Assembly (NCBI GenBank): GCA_910587595.1
Contig: CAJULQ010000005.1
Span: forward strand, 1 to 64,000
Length of the DNA stretch: 64,000 bases
Source: an uncultured Christensenellaceae bacterium
Lineage (GTDB): Bacteria > Bacillota > Clostridia > Christensenellales > Pumilibacteraceae
Direction: 5' to 3'
Numbering within the stretch: the stretch's first letter is position 1; each line of letters begins with the position of its first letter. Below the pieces are notes generated by a model. The model saw nothing but the letters and a program-made list of their open reading frames with translations, searched no databases and was not told where the DNA came from. A program made the position numbers and the translations under genes. Of the stretch, positions 6,990 to 16,115 are shown one piece after another.

Positions 6990-8078
6990 ATGGCGAATAA
7001 CCAAGCACTGCTGTACGACACCTACACCGATTATTACAACCGCGCCATGCGGGCCAAAAATGCGGGCGAAAACGACAAAGCGCGCAAGTATTTTCTATTG
7101 GCGGCCGAAACGTTGCGCGATCTGGCGCAAGTGAGCGAGGGCGAACTCAAAAAATCGCGCTACCGCACGGTGAAAAAGCTGATTGCGGCGGCCGAAAGTT
7201 TGGCGCCGCAAGCGCGGGTGGCGCGGAGCGGTGCGGATCGCAGCGACAAAGCGGCGCGCGCGCCCGACGATCCCACCGACGAATACGACCTCGACATAGC
7301 GTCGCCCAACGAAAAAGTATCGTTCGACGATATCATAGGGTTGCAAAATGCCAAAACGGCCATACGCCGCATGCTGATACACCCGCTCAACAATCCGCAA
7401 GCCTACATAAAATACGGCCTAAAGCCGGGCGGCAACATTTTGTTGGAGGGGCCTCCCGGCACGGGCAAGACTACGTTTGCCAAGGCGGCGGCGTGCGAGA
7501 TCCGCTTGCCCTTCGTGGTGGCGAACTGTTCGGCTTTGGTGGATTGCCTGATCGGCAACACCGCCAAAAATATCGACAAGCTGTTCGGCGAAGTGCGCCG
7601 CTTGGTGCGCAACCGCAAAACGGCGGCCATCGTGTTTTGCGACGAGTTCGACGAGATCGCCCGCTCGCGGGGCGGCGACAGCAAAACGGCCGACGAGGCG
7701 GTGCCCGCGCTCATTCGGCAGCTCGACGGGTTTAATACCGACAACGCCAACATCGTGGTGATCGCGGCCACCAACCGCAAAGACACTTTAGATAAAGCGG
7801 TGCTCAGCCGATTTACAAAAAGCATATTTATTCCGCTACCTACCCGCGACGATCGCAAAAAGATCTTTGCGGCCAAGCTTAGGCGTATCGACGCCGAGGA
7901 CTGCGCGGTCATCGATTTCGACGCGTTGGCCGACGAGAGCGAGGGCATGAGCGGGCGGGACATCACCCACGTGTGCGGCGAGTTCGTGAACGTGTTGGCC
8001 GAGCGCGACGCGGGGCTTACGCGAATAAACGGCACGCACACCGACGTTTTGCGCGAGTTTGTGGCGCAAAAACGCTGA
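6990..8078 (+). CDS. Vps4-like AAA+ ATPase with N-terminal MIT-like domain
   Basis: A 362-residue ATPase. Residues about 8-72 form three helices with the MIT pattern (YNRAMRAKNAGENDKARKYF, then LAAETLRDLA and KLIAAAESL). A linker leads to the AAA+ module beginning FDDIIGLQNAK: Walker A GPPGTGKT (154-161), Walker B IVFCDE (214-219), sensor 1 IAATN (N262), RF at 274-275 before IFIPLP, and the sensor-2 region GMSGRDI. The order MIT-linker-AAA and the SRFTKSIFIPLP segment match Vps4/katanin/spastin ATPases, which disassemble ESCRT-III. The Vps4 C-terminal beta domain is not evident. It sits among the putative substrates, just as an ESCRT disassembly motor would. Related bacterial AAA+ proteins lack the MIT domain. 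Confidence 0.85.
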   Translation: MANNQALLYDTYTDYYNRAMRAKNAGENDKARKYFLLAAETLRDLAQVSEGELKKSRYRTVKKLIAAAESLAPQARVARSGADRSDKAARAPDDPTDEYDLDIASPNEKVSFDDIIGLQNAKTAIRRMLIHPLNNPQAYIKYGLKPGGNILLEGPPGTGKTTFAKAAACEIRLPFVVANCSALVDCLIGNTAKNIDKLFGEVRRLVRNRKTAAIVFCDEFDEIARSRGGDSKTADEAVPALIRQLDGFNTDNANIVVIAATNRKDTLDKAVLSRFTKSIFIPLPTRDDRKKIFAAKLRRIDAEDCAVIDFDALADESEGMSGRDITHVCGEFVNVLAERDAGLTRINGTHTDVLREFVAQKR

Positions 8079-8091
8079 CCGAGAATAAGAC

Positions 8092-11000
8092 ATGATAGAA
8101 TACGTTTCCAAAGCCTGTCCGTTTTGCGGCGGCACACAGATCGATCGCGCGGGCGACGCGTATATTTGCGCCTACTGTCTGCAACCGCTGGACGTTTCGA
8201 GCGGTGTTTTGAGCGACGGCTACAACAAGCTGGCGTCGTTTAACTTTGCGGGCGCGGCGGCGTTTTTCCGATCGATGACGGCGTCGGCGGGCGCGGAAGC
8301 GTTTTACGGCTTGTTTTTGGCCAAATATAAGATTGCGGAAAACAAGCAAGGTGGCCAAACGCGCCCCGTGGTGTTGGGATATTATCCCGCCTCTTTCGAG
8401 CAAAACGAGGACTACCGACAAGTGCGGCGGCTTTGCGAGAGCAACGCGTCGCTGTTGACAAAATTGGATCGCATCGAACAGGCGCGGGCGCAGTCGACGG
8501 GATCGGAACCGCCCGTCGACGTGTTGGTGTTTTGCGACGGCGGGGGCAAAGAGGGGGCGCAACGTTTTGCCGACGCGGTCAGCGCGTGCGGACGAAAAGC
8601 GCTTGTATGCGAACAAACGCCCTCTTTGGCGGTGTTGCGCGCGGCGCAAGCGGCCTACGGCTTTTTTGACGACTTGCAAGCGATAGAGCGATTGCTGTGC
8701 GGCAACGCGCGCTATTTTCCGCTGTTGGAAAACGCACGCACCGAGCTTACGGGCGCCAAGCGACCCATTAAAATAGAATGCTCTTTTGCCGTGCCAGACG
8801 CGCTCAAAGGGGGCGCGGCAACCTTTGCCGATATTTCCGCGGCGGCCGAAGTGCGGCGGTTGCACGCCCTATTGGGCGGCCGTACGGCCGTGCCCTCGTT
8901 GCCGTTGCGGTTTTTGTCTGCACCCGTCACCAAACGGCGGGCGAGCACGGCCCACGCGGCAACGGACGTAACGCGCTTGCAACGGCTGCTATATAACGGC
9001 GATTTTGCGGGCGCTTTGCGGGAAACGGAACGGGCGGCCGACGGCACGGCGAGCGCGGCGGTGTTTTGGTGCGGCTTTTTGGCGTGCGCCCGCGCGCGCG
9101 ACGACAGTGCGTTGGTAGCGTCGCCCAATGAGAACGCTTTCACGGCCGAGGCGCTCGGCTATGCGAGCGAGGCGTTGTATCGTTGCGCCGACCATGCCGC
9201 CGCGCAACCGTATTTGCGGGTGCTTACGGACACCGCGCTTCGTTGTATAGACCGCGGCTTTTTGGCATTTGCCGCCCGCGCCGTGGACACGGCGTTTTGC
9301 TACGACTATGCCGACGACTACGCCGACAAGCTGTTGGCGCGGTTGCATGCGGCGCACGGCGGACTGCCCGCCGCCGAGGCGTTCGCGCTGGGCAAAAAGA
9401 TCATAGACAAACTTTCGGCCGAGCAAGACGCGTCGCGGTTGCGCTTTGCGTTGCAACTAACGGACGATGCCTTGCGTGCGGGCGAGTGGGCGCTGGCGGA
9501 CGACTGCATAGAAAGCTTGCTCGACCGTTTCGGCACCGAAAAAGAATTGTATTTGCGCAAGTGGCTGATCTCCAACCGCGTGTGCGATACGGCCGCTTTG
9601 CGGGCGGTGCCCTATCCGCGCTTGGGCGAAAACTTTGCCTTTTGTTTGGCGGTGTTGCCGCCCGAATCGCGCGCAACGCTGCTGAAAGATACTTTTAACG
9701 GGTTGTGCCGCGCGGCGGCGGCCGACGGGTTCGCGCCGCGCGAGGCGGCTTTGGGCGAGGCGTTGGCGCTCGGCCGCGCCCTTTCGTTGTTTGCCGCGCC
9801 CGTGTTCGGCGCGACCGATTATTGCGCGGTGGGCGACCTTGCGTTGCGCGAAAAAGATTTCGAATCGGCGGCCGCCTATTTTGCGGGCGCTTTGCGGTGC
9901 GACGGCCGCAGTTACCGTGCGCATTGGGGCGCGCTGTGCGCCGCCTTGCAGTGCGAGAACGACCGCCGCTTGGAAGAATGCGCCACGCCTATCGACCGTG
10001 CGGGCGACTGTTTCGAAAACGCATATACCACGGCGTTGGGGCGCGACGAGGCGTTTATTGCGCGCATAGAGGGCGTGCGGGCGCGGCAACGCGAAACGGT
10101 GCGCAAAGACGGCCACGTGTTTCGCCCTTCCGATTTCGTGATCGACAACGGGTGCGTGCGAAAATATACGGGCGAGGGCACGCCTAACGTGTTCGTTTCG
10201 GGCGTTACGGCCATCGGCGACGGCGCGTTTCGCGGCGCGGACGCGGTTAGCGTGCTTGTGGACGAGGGTGTTACGGCTATCGGCGACGGCGCGTTTGCCC
10301 ACAGCGCCTTGCGATCGTTGCGCTTGCCCGACAGTGTGGTGCGCTTGGGCGCCAATCCCTTTGTAGGGTGCGACGACTTGGTAAGTTTGACGGCGGCGGG
10401 CAAGATCCGCGTGGAAAACGGGGGCGTGTATCGGGGCGATCGCTTGGCGGCGTTCGTGCCCTCTTTGGCGCAAAGCGACGCGTTTATTGCGTTGCGTTCC
10501 ACGTCTTCGATAGCCGACCGCGCTTTTTACGGGGTGCACGGCGGCAGCATAGATCTCGGCAACGCCGCGCTCGATCCGTGCGCGCTGTATGCGTGCGAGG
10601 GGGCGTCGATAAAGGCCGCTCGCGGTGCGGCCGCGGCGCGCACGGGCGAAAGCGTTACGGGGTGCGACCGCATAGAAAACGGCAAGATCGTGTCCGCCGG
10701 CAAGGCGCGCTGGGCGTCTTTATACGGCAACGGCGGCAACAACATGGCGGCGGACGGAAACGTGTTGCGCGACGGAAACGTGCGCGTGGAAAAGATCGCC
10801 GACACGCCCCGCTTGCAAAGCGGCATTTTGTGCAAAAACGATCGCCTCATTTACGCGCACGAAAACGCGCTGTATGTTGTGCCCGCGGCGGGCGGGCGCG
10901 CCGAGCGGTTGGCCGCGGTGGGCGAGTGCACGGGCACGGGCGTGCTGTGGAACGAGTATATCGTGCAACCGGTGGAAACGCAAACGGGCGCGGCGTTGTG

Positions 11001-11715
11001 CTTTGTGGCGCCCAACGGCAAAACGGAATACACGGTGTCTTTGCCCGAACGGCTCACCCGTCCGCTGTGCTTATCCGGCGACACGCTTTTGTGCGTGAGC
11101 GATCGGCTGGTCACGGCGGTGCATTTGCCCACGGGCAAAACGCGCGGCCGCGTCATGCCCGCGCGCGTTACGAGCGTGCCGTGCGCCGCGGGCAACGGGT
11201 TTGTGTTGGCCGACGAACAACATGTGTATGCGCTCGACACTCGCTTGCAAGGCGAGGCGGTGCACGCGTTAACGGGCGGCAACTACGCGCAAGGGCAAGG
11301 CAAGATCTGCCGCAACCGTATCGTTGGCTACAAGGGCACGGCCTATTGGGTGGAGCGCACCGACGCCAACGTTTGTATCGGCATGTATAACGGCGTTATG
11401 GCGGGCAAGGCGGCCGTGCCGCGGCGCATAGCCGACTTTTTGCAAACGCAACCCGTGCTGTACGGCGATACGCTGTACGCGGGCGGCAACACGCACGTGA
11501 TCACGGCGCGCATTTCGTCGGTGTCGGGTGAATGGACGTTCGGTATAGGGGACGATGTGGGCGGCAAATACGCCGAGTTGGCGGTGATAGGCGGCGCGTG
11601 CTATATAAACGCCATGGAAGGCGCCTACGGGCGGCTTCGGTTGCGCGCCGTAGCGGACGGCAAGGCGATCGTAACGGATATAGACAGCGGAGGCATATAT
11701 GCCGCAAGAATTTGA
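8092..11715 (+). CDS. Giant zinc-ribbon / TPR-like / LRR / beta-propeller protein
   Basis: A 1207-residue soluble multidomain protein. Residues 9-29 carry a zinc ribbon (C9, C12, C26, C29). A region near 140-230 (VDVLVFCDGG..., AAYGFFDDLQAIERLL) has a Rossmann/TIR-like alternation but no clear catalytic residue. About 290-660 are alanine-rich helical repeats of TPR type. About 680-840 are BspA-type leucine-rich repeats (VTAIGDGAF twice, SLRLPDSVVRLG). About 870-1207 look like a beta-propeller (NDRLIYAHENALYVVP and similar blades). Such an assembly suggests a scaffold or sensor binding other proteins. No signal peptide or membrane helix. It starts 13 nt after the ATPase stop with a weak ribosome site, and its end overlaps the helicase gene by 17 nt. 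Confidence 0.65.
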   Translation: MIEYVSKACPFCGGTQIDRAGDAYICAYCLQPLDVSSGVLSDGYNKLASFNFAGAAAFFRSMTASAGAEAFYGLFLAKYKIAENKQGGQTRPVVLGYYPASFEQNEDYRQVRRLCESNASLLTKLDRIEQARAQSTGSEPPVDVLVFCDGGGKEGAQRFADAVSACGRKALVCEQTPSLAVLRAAQAAYGFFDDLQAIERLLCGNARYFPLLENARTELTGAKRPIKIECSFAVPDALKGGAATFADISAAAEVRRLHALLGGRTAVPSLPLRFLSAPVTKRRASTAHAATDVTRLQRLLYNGDFAGALRETERAADGTASAAVFWCGFLACARARDDSALVASPNENAFTAEALGYASEALYRCADHAAAQPYLRVLTDTALRCIDRGFLAFAARAVDTAFCYDYADDYADKLLARLHAAHGGLPAAEAFALGKKIIDKLSAEQDASRLRFALQLTDDALRAGEWALADDCIESLLDRFGTEKELYLRKWLISNRVCDTAALRAVPYPRLGENFAFCLAVLPPESRATLLKDTFNGLCRAAAADGFAPREAALGEALALGRALSLFAAPVFGATDYCAVGDLALREKDFESAAAYFAGALRCDGRSYRAHWGALCAALQCENDRRLEECATPIDRAGDCFENAYTTALGRDEAFIARIEGVRARQRETVRKDGHVFRPSDFVIDNGCVRKYTGEGTPNVFVSGVTAIGDGAFRGADAVSVLVDEGVTAIGDGAFAHSALRSLRLPDSVVRLGANPFVGCDDLVSLTAAGKIRVENGGVYRGDRLAAFVPSLAQSDAFIALRSTSSIADRAFYGVHGGSIDLGNAALDPCALYACEGASIKAARGAAAARTGESVTGCDRIENGKIVSAGKARWASLYGNGGNNMAADGNVLRDGNVRVEKIADTPRLQSGILCKNDRLIYAHENALYVVPAAGGRAERLAAVGECTGTGVLWNEYIVQPVETQTGAALCFVAPNGKTEYTVSLPERLTRPLCLSGDTLLCVSDRLVTAVHLPTGKTRGRVMPARVTSVPCAAGNGFVLADEQHVYALDTRLQGEAVHALTGGNYAQGQGKICRNRIVGYKGTAYWVERTDANVCIGMYNGVMAGKAAVPRRIADFLQTQPVLYGDTLYAGGNTHVITARISSVSGEWTFGIGDDVGGKYAELAVIGGACYINAMEGAYGRLRLRAVADGKAIVTDIDSGGIYAARI

Positions 11716-14032
11716 AATCAAATGCGTGATAAGCGAAGAAGGCGTGCCGGGCGGCTTGAAAATAGACGCCACGCCCAAAAGCTACGCCAAATACAAAGCG
11801 CTGTTCGAGGCGGCGCGCGAGGTGCGCAAGATCGACGATTTTCGCGAACTGCGCGTGCCCTTTTACCCCGCGTTTCGGCCGTTCGAGTACCAGCGCGAGG
11901 CAGTGCTCATGATGTTGTCGCGTTTTCGCGGCAAAGGCATTTTCGGCGATCAAGTGGGGCTTGGCAAAACGGTGGAAGTGGGCATGACGGTGGCCGAATA
12001 CGCCGCCCGCGGCGCGGTGCAAAACGTGCTGTTGCTGTGCCCCGATAAATTGGATTTCCAGTGGGAACAAGAAATGCGCGAAAAATTTTCGACGCACTTT
12101 ACCGCCCGCCACGTGCGCACGTTCCGCGAAATGGAAACGAGCCGAACAAACGGCGTTACCATGTTTTTGATGTCGTTTGGGGCGCTTTTATCCGAGATCC
12201 GCGGTTTGCGCGAACGTTTTTCGGACGACGTGCGCCGCGAGGAAGATTGGGTGCTTTCCGAGGGGTTCAAAGCAGAGCGCGCCGCCGACTACGAAAAGCG
12301 CAAACGCGCGTTAGCCAAAGATAAAAAATTGTGCGATCGGTTGGGCGCCGAGATCGACGCGCACTACTTGCAAGTGTTTGATCGCTACAACCGTTTGTGG
12401 CCGTCTATCCACATGTTGGTGATCGACGAGGCGGACGCGTTGCTGTCGGTAGATCCTACCCGCACGTTGCAGATCTACACGGTGGCGGAGCACCTCGGCA
12501 AGCGCAGCGACTTGCCGTATAAAATACTTTTGTCGGCCACGCCCATTCGCCGACAGCTAGCCGACGTGTATAAACTCATGCGCATCGTGCGCCCCGAACA
12601 GTTTCGCGATAAGAACGATTTTATACGCAACTACTGTTTCGGCAAAGCGCGGCTCAATGATTTTTACGGCGAGGAGATCCGCCAGCTGAAAGGGCTGATC
12701 GATCAGCTGTTTACGCGCAACCGTTTAACGAGCGCCACGGTGCAACGGTCTTTGCAACCGCTCACGGTGGCCGAAGTGCTTGACGTGAACCTCAAAAATT
12801 TTGCCGCGCCCGATATGGAAGAACGGGTGAAAGAGGCGGTGATCGACGGCGTGGCGTTCGGCGAGAGCGACCCCGCCCGCGTGCGCGCGCTGGTGCGTGA
12901 GAATATGGATGCCTATGCGCGCGATACGGGACAGTCTTGGACGGAATACGTGCGCACGGTGCTCATAGATCCCGACCGCTCGCCCGTGCGCATCACGCGG
13001 GAAAAAGACCGCGCGTTCGCGCAAAGTTTGTTGCAACGCGTGGGCGATCAAAAGGGCGCGGAGGCGGACGCCTTGCGGTTTACGTGCGAGGACTACACCA
13101 TTCCGTCTAAGCGCGGCCACCATATCCGCTACCGAGAGAGCAAGCGGGCGTATGCCGATAAAGACGCGTTGGAAGACGCGCTCACGGCGCGGTACATGCG
13201 CAAAGCGCGGCGCGAAAACGACTATGCGTATTCCGACGAGGGCACGATCGCCTACTACGATCGCGCGCAGATAGAGTGCGAGGGCAAGTATGCGGAGTTC
13301 GACCGCCTCGTTAACGAGTTGCTGATCGACCGCAAAGCGGTGGTGTTTTCGGCCGCCAAACAGCGCGACGTTCTCATGCGATTGGTTAACGACGTGCAAA
13401 AGGGGCGGGCGCTGGCGGGCGGCGGCGACCATGCCGGTTATCTCAAATTTCGCAGCAACGACGCCGCCTATAAAAACGCGGTGTATTTTGCGGTGAACGG
13501 CGAAGAAAAGGGCTTTAACATGCAGTTTTGTTCGCACCTAATCATTACCGATCTGCCGCACGACCCCAACTTGGTAGAGCAGATCGTGGGGCGCGTGTCG
13601 CGTATCGGTCAGCACGACCCCATGCACGTGTACGTGTTCACGCCCACGGGATCGCTCGAATACAGTTTGTATTTGTTTTACAACGATATTTTGCATTTGT
13701 TTTCCGATTGGGACGGTGACAACACGTTTATCATCGGGGGCGCGGTGGCCGCCTTTTTGGAGGACGCGCCCGACGTGCACCGCGAACTGTTGCGCCGCTT
13801 GGGCGCGTCGCGCAACGCGTACGGCGAAACGGCCGAAGTGGGCTTTGCGCCATTGGCCGAGTATTTGTGGGAGCAATACCAAGCGGGATATGCCATCGGA
13901 TCGTTCGAAGAATATGCGCCGTGGGCGGCGTTTTGCGAGCATGTGCGCGAGAGCATACGCTCGTTCAAAGAATTGGTAAAAGAGATGGGCGAGCAAGAAA
14001 TGTTTGCCGCCGACGAACAAGAGTTGTTATAG
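11699..14032 (+). CDS. SNF2/SWI2-type superfamily 2 helicase-like ATPase
   Basis: A 777-residue SF2 translocase: a YQREAVLMML Q-like block (64-73), Walker A GDQVGLGKT (83-91), DEAD box at 243-246, motif III LLSATPIRR, and the second RecA lobe with motif V (GFNMQFCSHLIITDLP) and motif VI EQIVGRVSRIGQ near 630. The QxxGRxxRxGQ form is typical of Snf2/RapA-like duplex translocases rather than unwinding helicases. A long charged insertion lies between the lobes. CGGAGG precedes the ATG, which overlaps the previous gene by 17 nt, so translation is coupled. Its presence in a membrane-remodelling operon is odd and suggests nucleic acid or chromosome handling, or defence. Confidence 0.85.
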   Translation: MPQEFEIKCVISEEGVPGGLKIDATPKSYAKYKALFEAAREVRKIDDFRELRVPFYPAFRPFEYQREAVLMMLSRFRGKGIFGDQVGLGKTVEVGMTVAEYAARGAVQNVLLLCPDKLDFQWEQEMREKFSTHFTARHVRTFREMETSRTNGVTMFLMSFGALLSEIRGLRERFSDDVRREEDWVLSEGFKAERAADYEKRKRALAKDKKLCDRLGAEIDAHYLQVFDRYNRLWPSIHMLVIDEADALLSVDPTRTLQIYTVAEHLGKRSDLPYKILLSATPIRRQLADVYKLMRIVRPEQFRDKNDFIRNYCFGKARLNDFYGEEIRQLKGLIDQLFTRNRLTSATVQRSLQPLTVAEVLDVNLKNFAAPDMEERVKEAVIDGVAFGESDPARVRALVRENMDAYARDTGQSWTEYVRTVLIDPDRSPVRITREKDRAFAQSLLQRVGDQKGAEADALRFTCEDYTIPSKRGHHIRYRESKRAYADKDALEDALTARYMRKARRENDYAYSDEGTIAYYDRAQIECEGKYAEFDRLVNELLIDRKAVVFSAAKQRDVLMRLVNDVQKGRALAGGGDHAGYLKFRSNDAAYKNAVYFAVNGEEKGFNMQFCSHLIITDLPHDPNLVEQIVGRVSRIGQHDPMHVYVFTPTGSLEYSLYLFYNDILHLFSDWDGDNTFIIGGAVAAFLEDAPDVHRELLRRLGASRNAYGETAEVGFAPLAEYLWEQYQAGYAIGSFEEYAPWAAFCEHVRESIRSFKELVKEMGEQEMFAADEQELL

Positions 14033-14042
14033 GAGTCAAGCG

Positions 14043-16115
14043 GTGTCCGACAAAGACAGAGTAAACGAACTGAATACGCGATTGGGCGGCATGCGGGCGC
14101 GGCGCAACGTGTCTACGCTCGACAAGAACGTGCGCGCCATCGAACGGTTGGTGAACGCCGCGGCCGATCGGTCGGTGGGGCTTATTTCGGTGTACCGTCC
14201 GCTCGACGAGGAGGAAAAGCGCGCGCTGCAACCGCTTGAGCGCGACGAGATCGCCAACGCGTATCACGTGGAAACGGCGGGGGACAACCGCGTTCGCTAC
14301 ATAACCTATAAACCGCGGGTGGAGCAAGGCGCGGGCGGCGCGCTCGAGCACGTGAATCGCTCCACGCCGTTCGTGCAGTCGTTGCTCGAAAAGGTGAGCA
14401 ACGAATATTCGTTTTTGTATTGCCACAGCAAAGTGCGTGCGTGCTCGGTGCCTTTGCCGCCCGCGGCAAGCGGATTTGCGGTGCAAGCGGGCGAAACGGA
14501 GCACCTCGAAGGCAAAAACAAATACGAGCTGTTTTTTCTCATAGAATGCAAAGACAACATAGACGCGGGCGAGCGTATCGGCAATATCATAGACAGCGTG
14601 CTGTTAGACGTAGACGGCGAGAGCGGCGACTTTTTCGCGCGCATGTCGTACGCCTCGCTCACGCACGAGGACGAAGAGGACGAGGAGGATATGCCGTTTG
14701 TGGAGCCCGCGGTGCAAAGCCAGCTCAACGACATTATTTTGCAGATCCGCGAATTGCCCAAGGTGCGCGAGCGCATCGTCGACTTTTTGGCGGGATGCGA
14801 GCAGAGCGAACTGCACGCCTTTCTCGCCGCGCGCAACGAGGCGTTCGTGCGCATGCGCGAGGTGTCGCCCCAAGATATCAACGCGTTCAATTCCACCGTT
14901 ACGTGCAGAGTATTGCCCATCGGCGTGTTTTTGAACGCGATAGACAACGACCGCATTCCCTACACGGTAACGGGTAAAAACGGCGAACGCGCTGTGTTTT
15001 GCACCGAGCTAAATCCCGCCGCGCCCTTTTCGGCGCACGTGTGCCCGCACTGCGGCGCGGCGCTCACGCCCGACAACGGCGTGTTGGCGGCGTCTACGCG
15101 CGAGGGATACCGCGTGGGGTGCGAAAAGTGCGCGTCGCGTTGCGCGCACAAAAACTGCAAAACGTACGCTTTCGATTCGCAAGGTTGCGCGGTGTGCCAC
15201 AAGATCTTGTGCCCTACGCATTCGTTGCCGAGCGCGGATTCGTTGCACTCGCTGTGCCGCGAGTGCGCGCGCGTGTTCCGCGATCCGTCGGGCGCGCCGC
15301 TTGCGCCGTCGGATGCGGCGGTGCGCGGCGAAGAAGAGTTTTACGTGCGCGACAACGTGGAACGGCTTGGCAAAACGGGCGCGCTCAACATGTTCAAAAC
15401 GGTCAAACTGCTACGCAAGTCGCTGTGCGTTTTGTGTAAGACGGCGGCCGATCGGCGCGCTTATTATCTCAAGAACGAAACGGCCGATTGCCCGACGTGC
15501 GGCGAACACTATTTGAAAACGGCGCTCAAAAAAACGCGCGACACGGGCGAGAAATTGTGCGATAACTGCCGCTTGGATTGCGCGTGCGGCAACGTGGTGG
15601 CCAAGAAAAACGCCCACATGTGCGCCGCCGACGGTTGCGATCGCGGCTTTTGCGAAAAGTGTTTTTCGGCGCGGCAAACGCCCAAGGGCTACGCGGCCGC
15701 GGTAAAAAGAATGGGTCAGCGCAAGGCGGCCACGCAAGCGGGCGACGCGTTGCTGTGCAACGAGCACGTGGCGGTGTGCAAAGTGTGCGGCGTTGCTCTG
15801 CCCAAAAACGAGTTGCGCGTTTGCCCCGATTGCGGGGGCGGATATTGCGCATCGTGCGAGCGCGACGGCAAATGCCGCACGTGCGCTGCGGCCGATACGG
15901 TCACGGTCGAAAACTACAAAAGCGTGTCGTCGCGCACGCGGCGCATGCGGTTGAACGCGTTGCCGCTGCGCGATCGCTTGGGCAAAACGGCGGTGATCGA
16001 AGACCACGAAACGGTGGTGTTCGTAACGCTGCCCACCGTGCCGCTGTTGCGCCTTTCGGCCGTAAAACGCGTGCACCATAAACTCACGGGCAAAACGGAG
16101 GTGATCCGAAAATGA
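14043..16115 (+). CDS. Cysteine-rich multi-zinc-finger protein
   Basis: A 690-residue protein of two halves. Residues 1-310 are mixed helical/strand with an acidic stretch (EDEEDEEDMPF) and no recognised family. From about 325 to the end are some ten CxxC pairs in tandem: CPHCGAAL, CEKCASRC, CAVCHKILC, CRECARVF, CVLCKTA, CPTCGEHY, CDNCRLDCACG, CEKCFSA, CKVCGVAL, CPDCGGGYCASC. Spacing recalls RING, B-box or treble-clef fingers but fits none precisely. Start: GTG at 14043, 7 nt after AGGAG, preferred because an upstream in-frame ATG lies inside the helicase gene. Its stop overlaps the next ATG (ATGA). A scaffold or adaptor role is inferred. Confidence 0.6.
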   Translation: MSDKDRVNELNTRLGGMRARRNVSTLDKNVRAIERLVNAAADRSVGLISVYRPLDEEEKRALQPLERDEIANAYHVETAGDNRVRYITYKPRVEQGAGGALEHVNRSTPFVQSLLEKVSNEYSFLYCHSKVRACSVPLPPAASGFAVQAGETEHLEGKNKYELFFLIECKDNIDAGERIGNIIDSVLLDVDGESGDFFARMSYASLTHEDEEDEEDMPFVEPAVQSQLNDIILQIRELPKVRERIVDFLAGCEQSELHAFLAARNEAFVRMREVSPQDINAFNSTVTCRVLPIGVFLNAIDNDRIPYTVTGKNGERAVFCTELNPAAPFSAHVCPHCGAALTPDNGVLAASTREGYRVGCEKCASRCAHKNCKTYAFDSQGCAVCHKILCPTHSLPSADSLHSLCRECARVFRDPSGAPLAPSDAAVRGEEEFYVRDNVERLGKTGALNMFKTVKLLRKSLCVLCKTAADRRAYYLKNETADCPTCGEHYLKTALKKTRDTGEKLCDNCRLDCACGNVVAKKNAHMCAADGCDRGFCEKCFSARQTPKGYAAAVKRMGQRKAATQAGDALLCNEHVAVCKVCGVALPKNELRVCPDCGGGYCASCERDGKCRTCAAADTVTVENYKSVSSRTRRMRLNALPLRDRLGKTAVIEDHETVVFVTLPTVPLLRLSAVKRVHHKLTGKTEVIRK

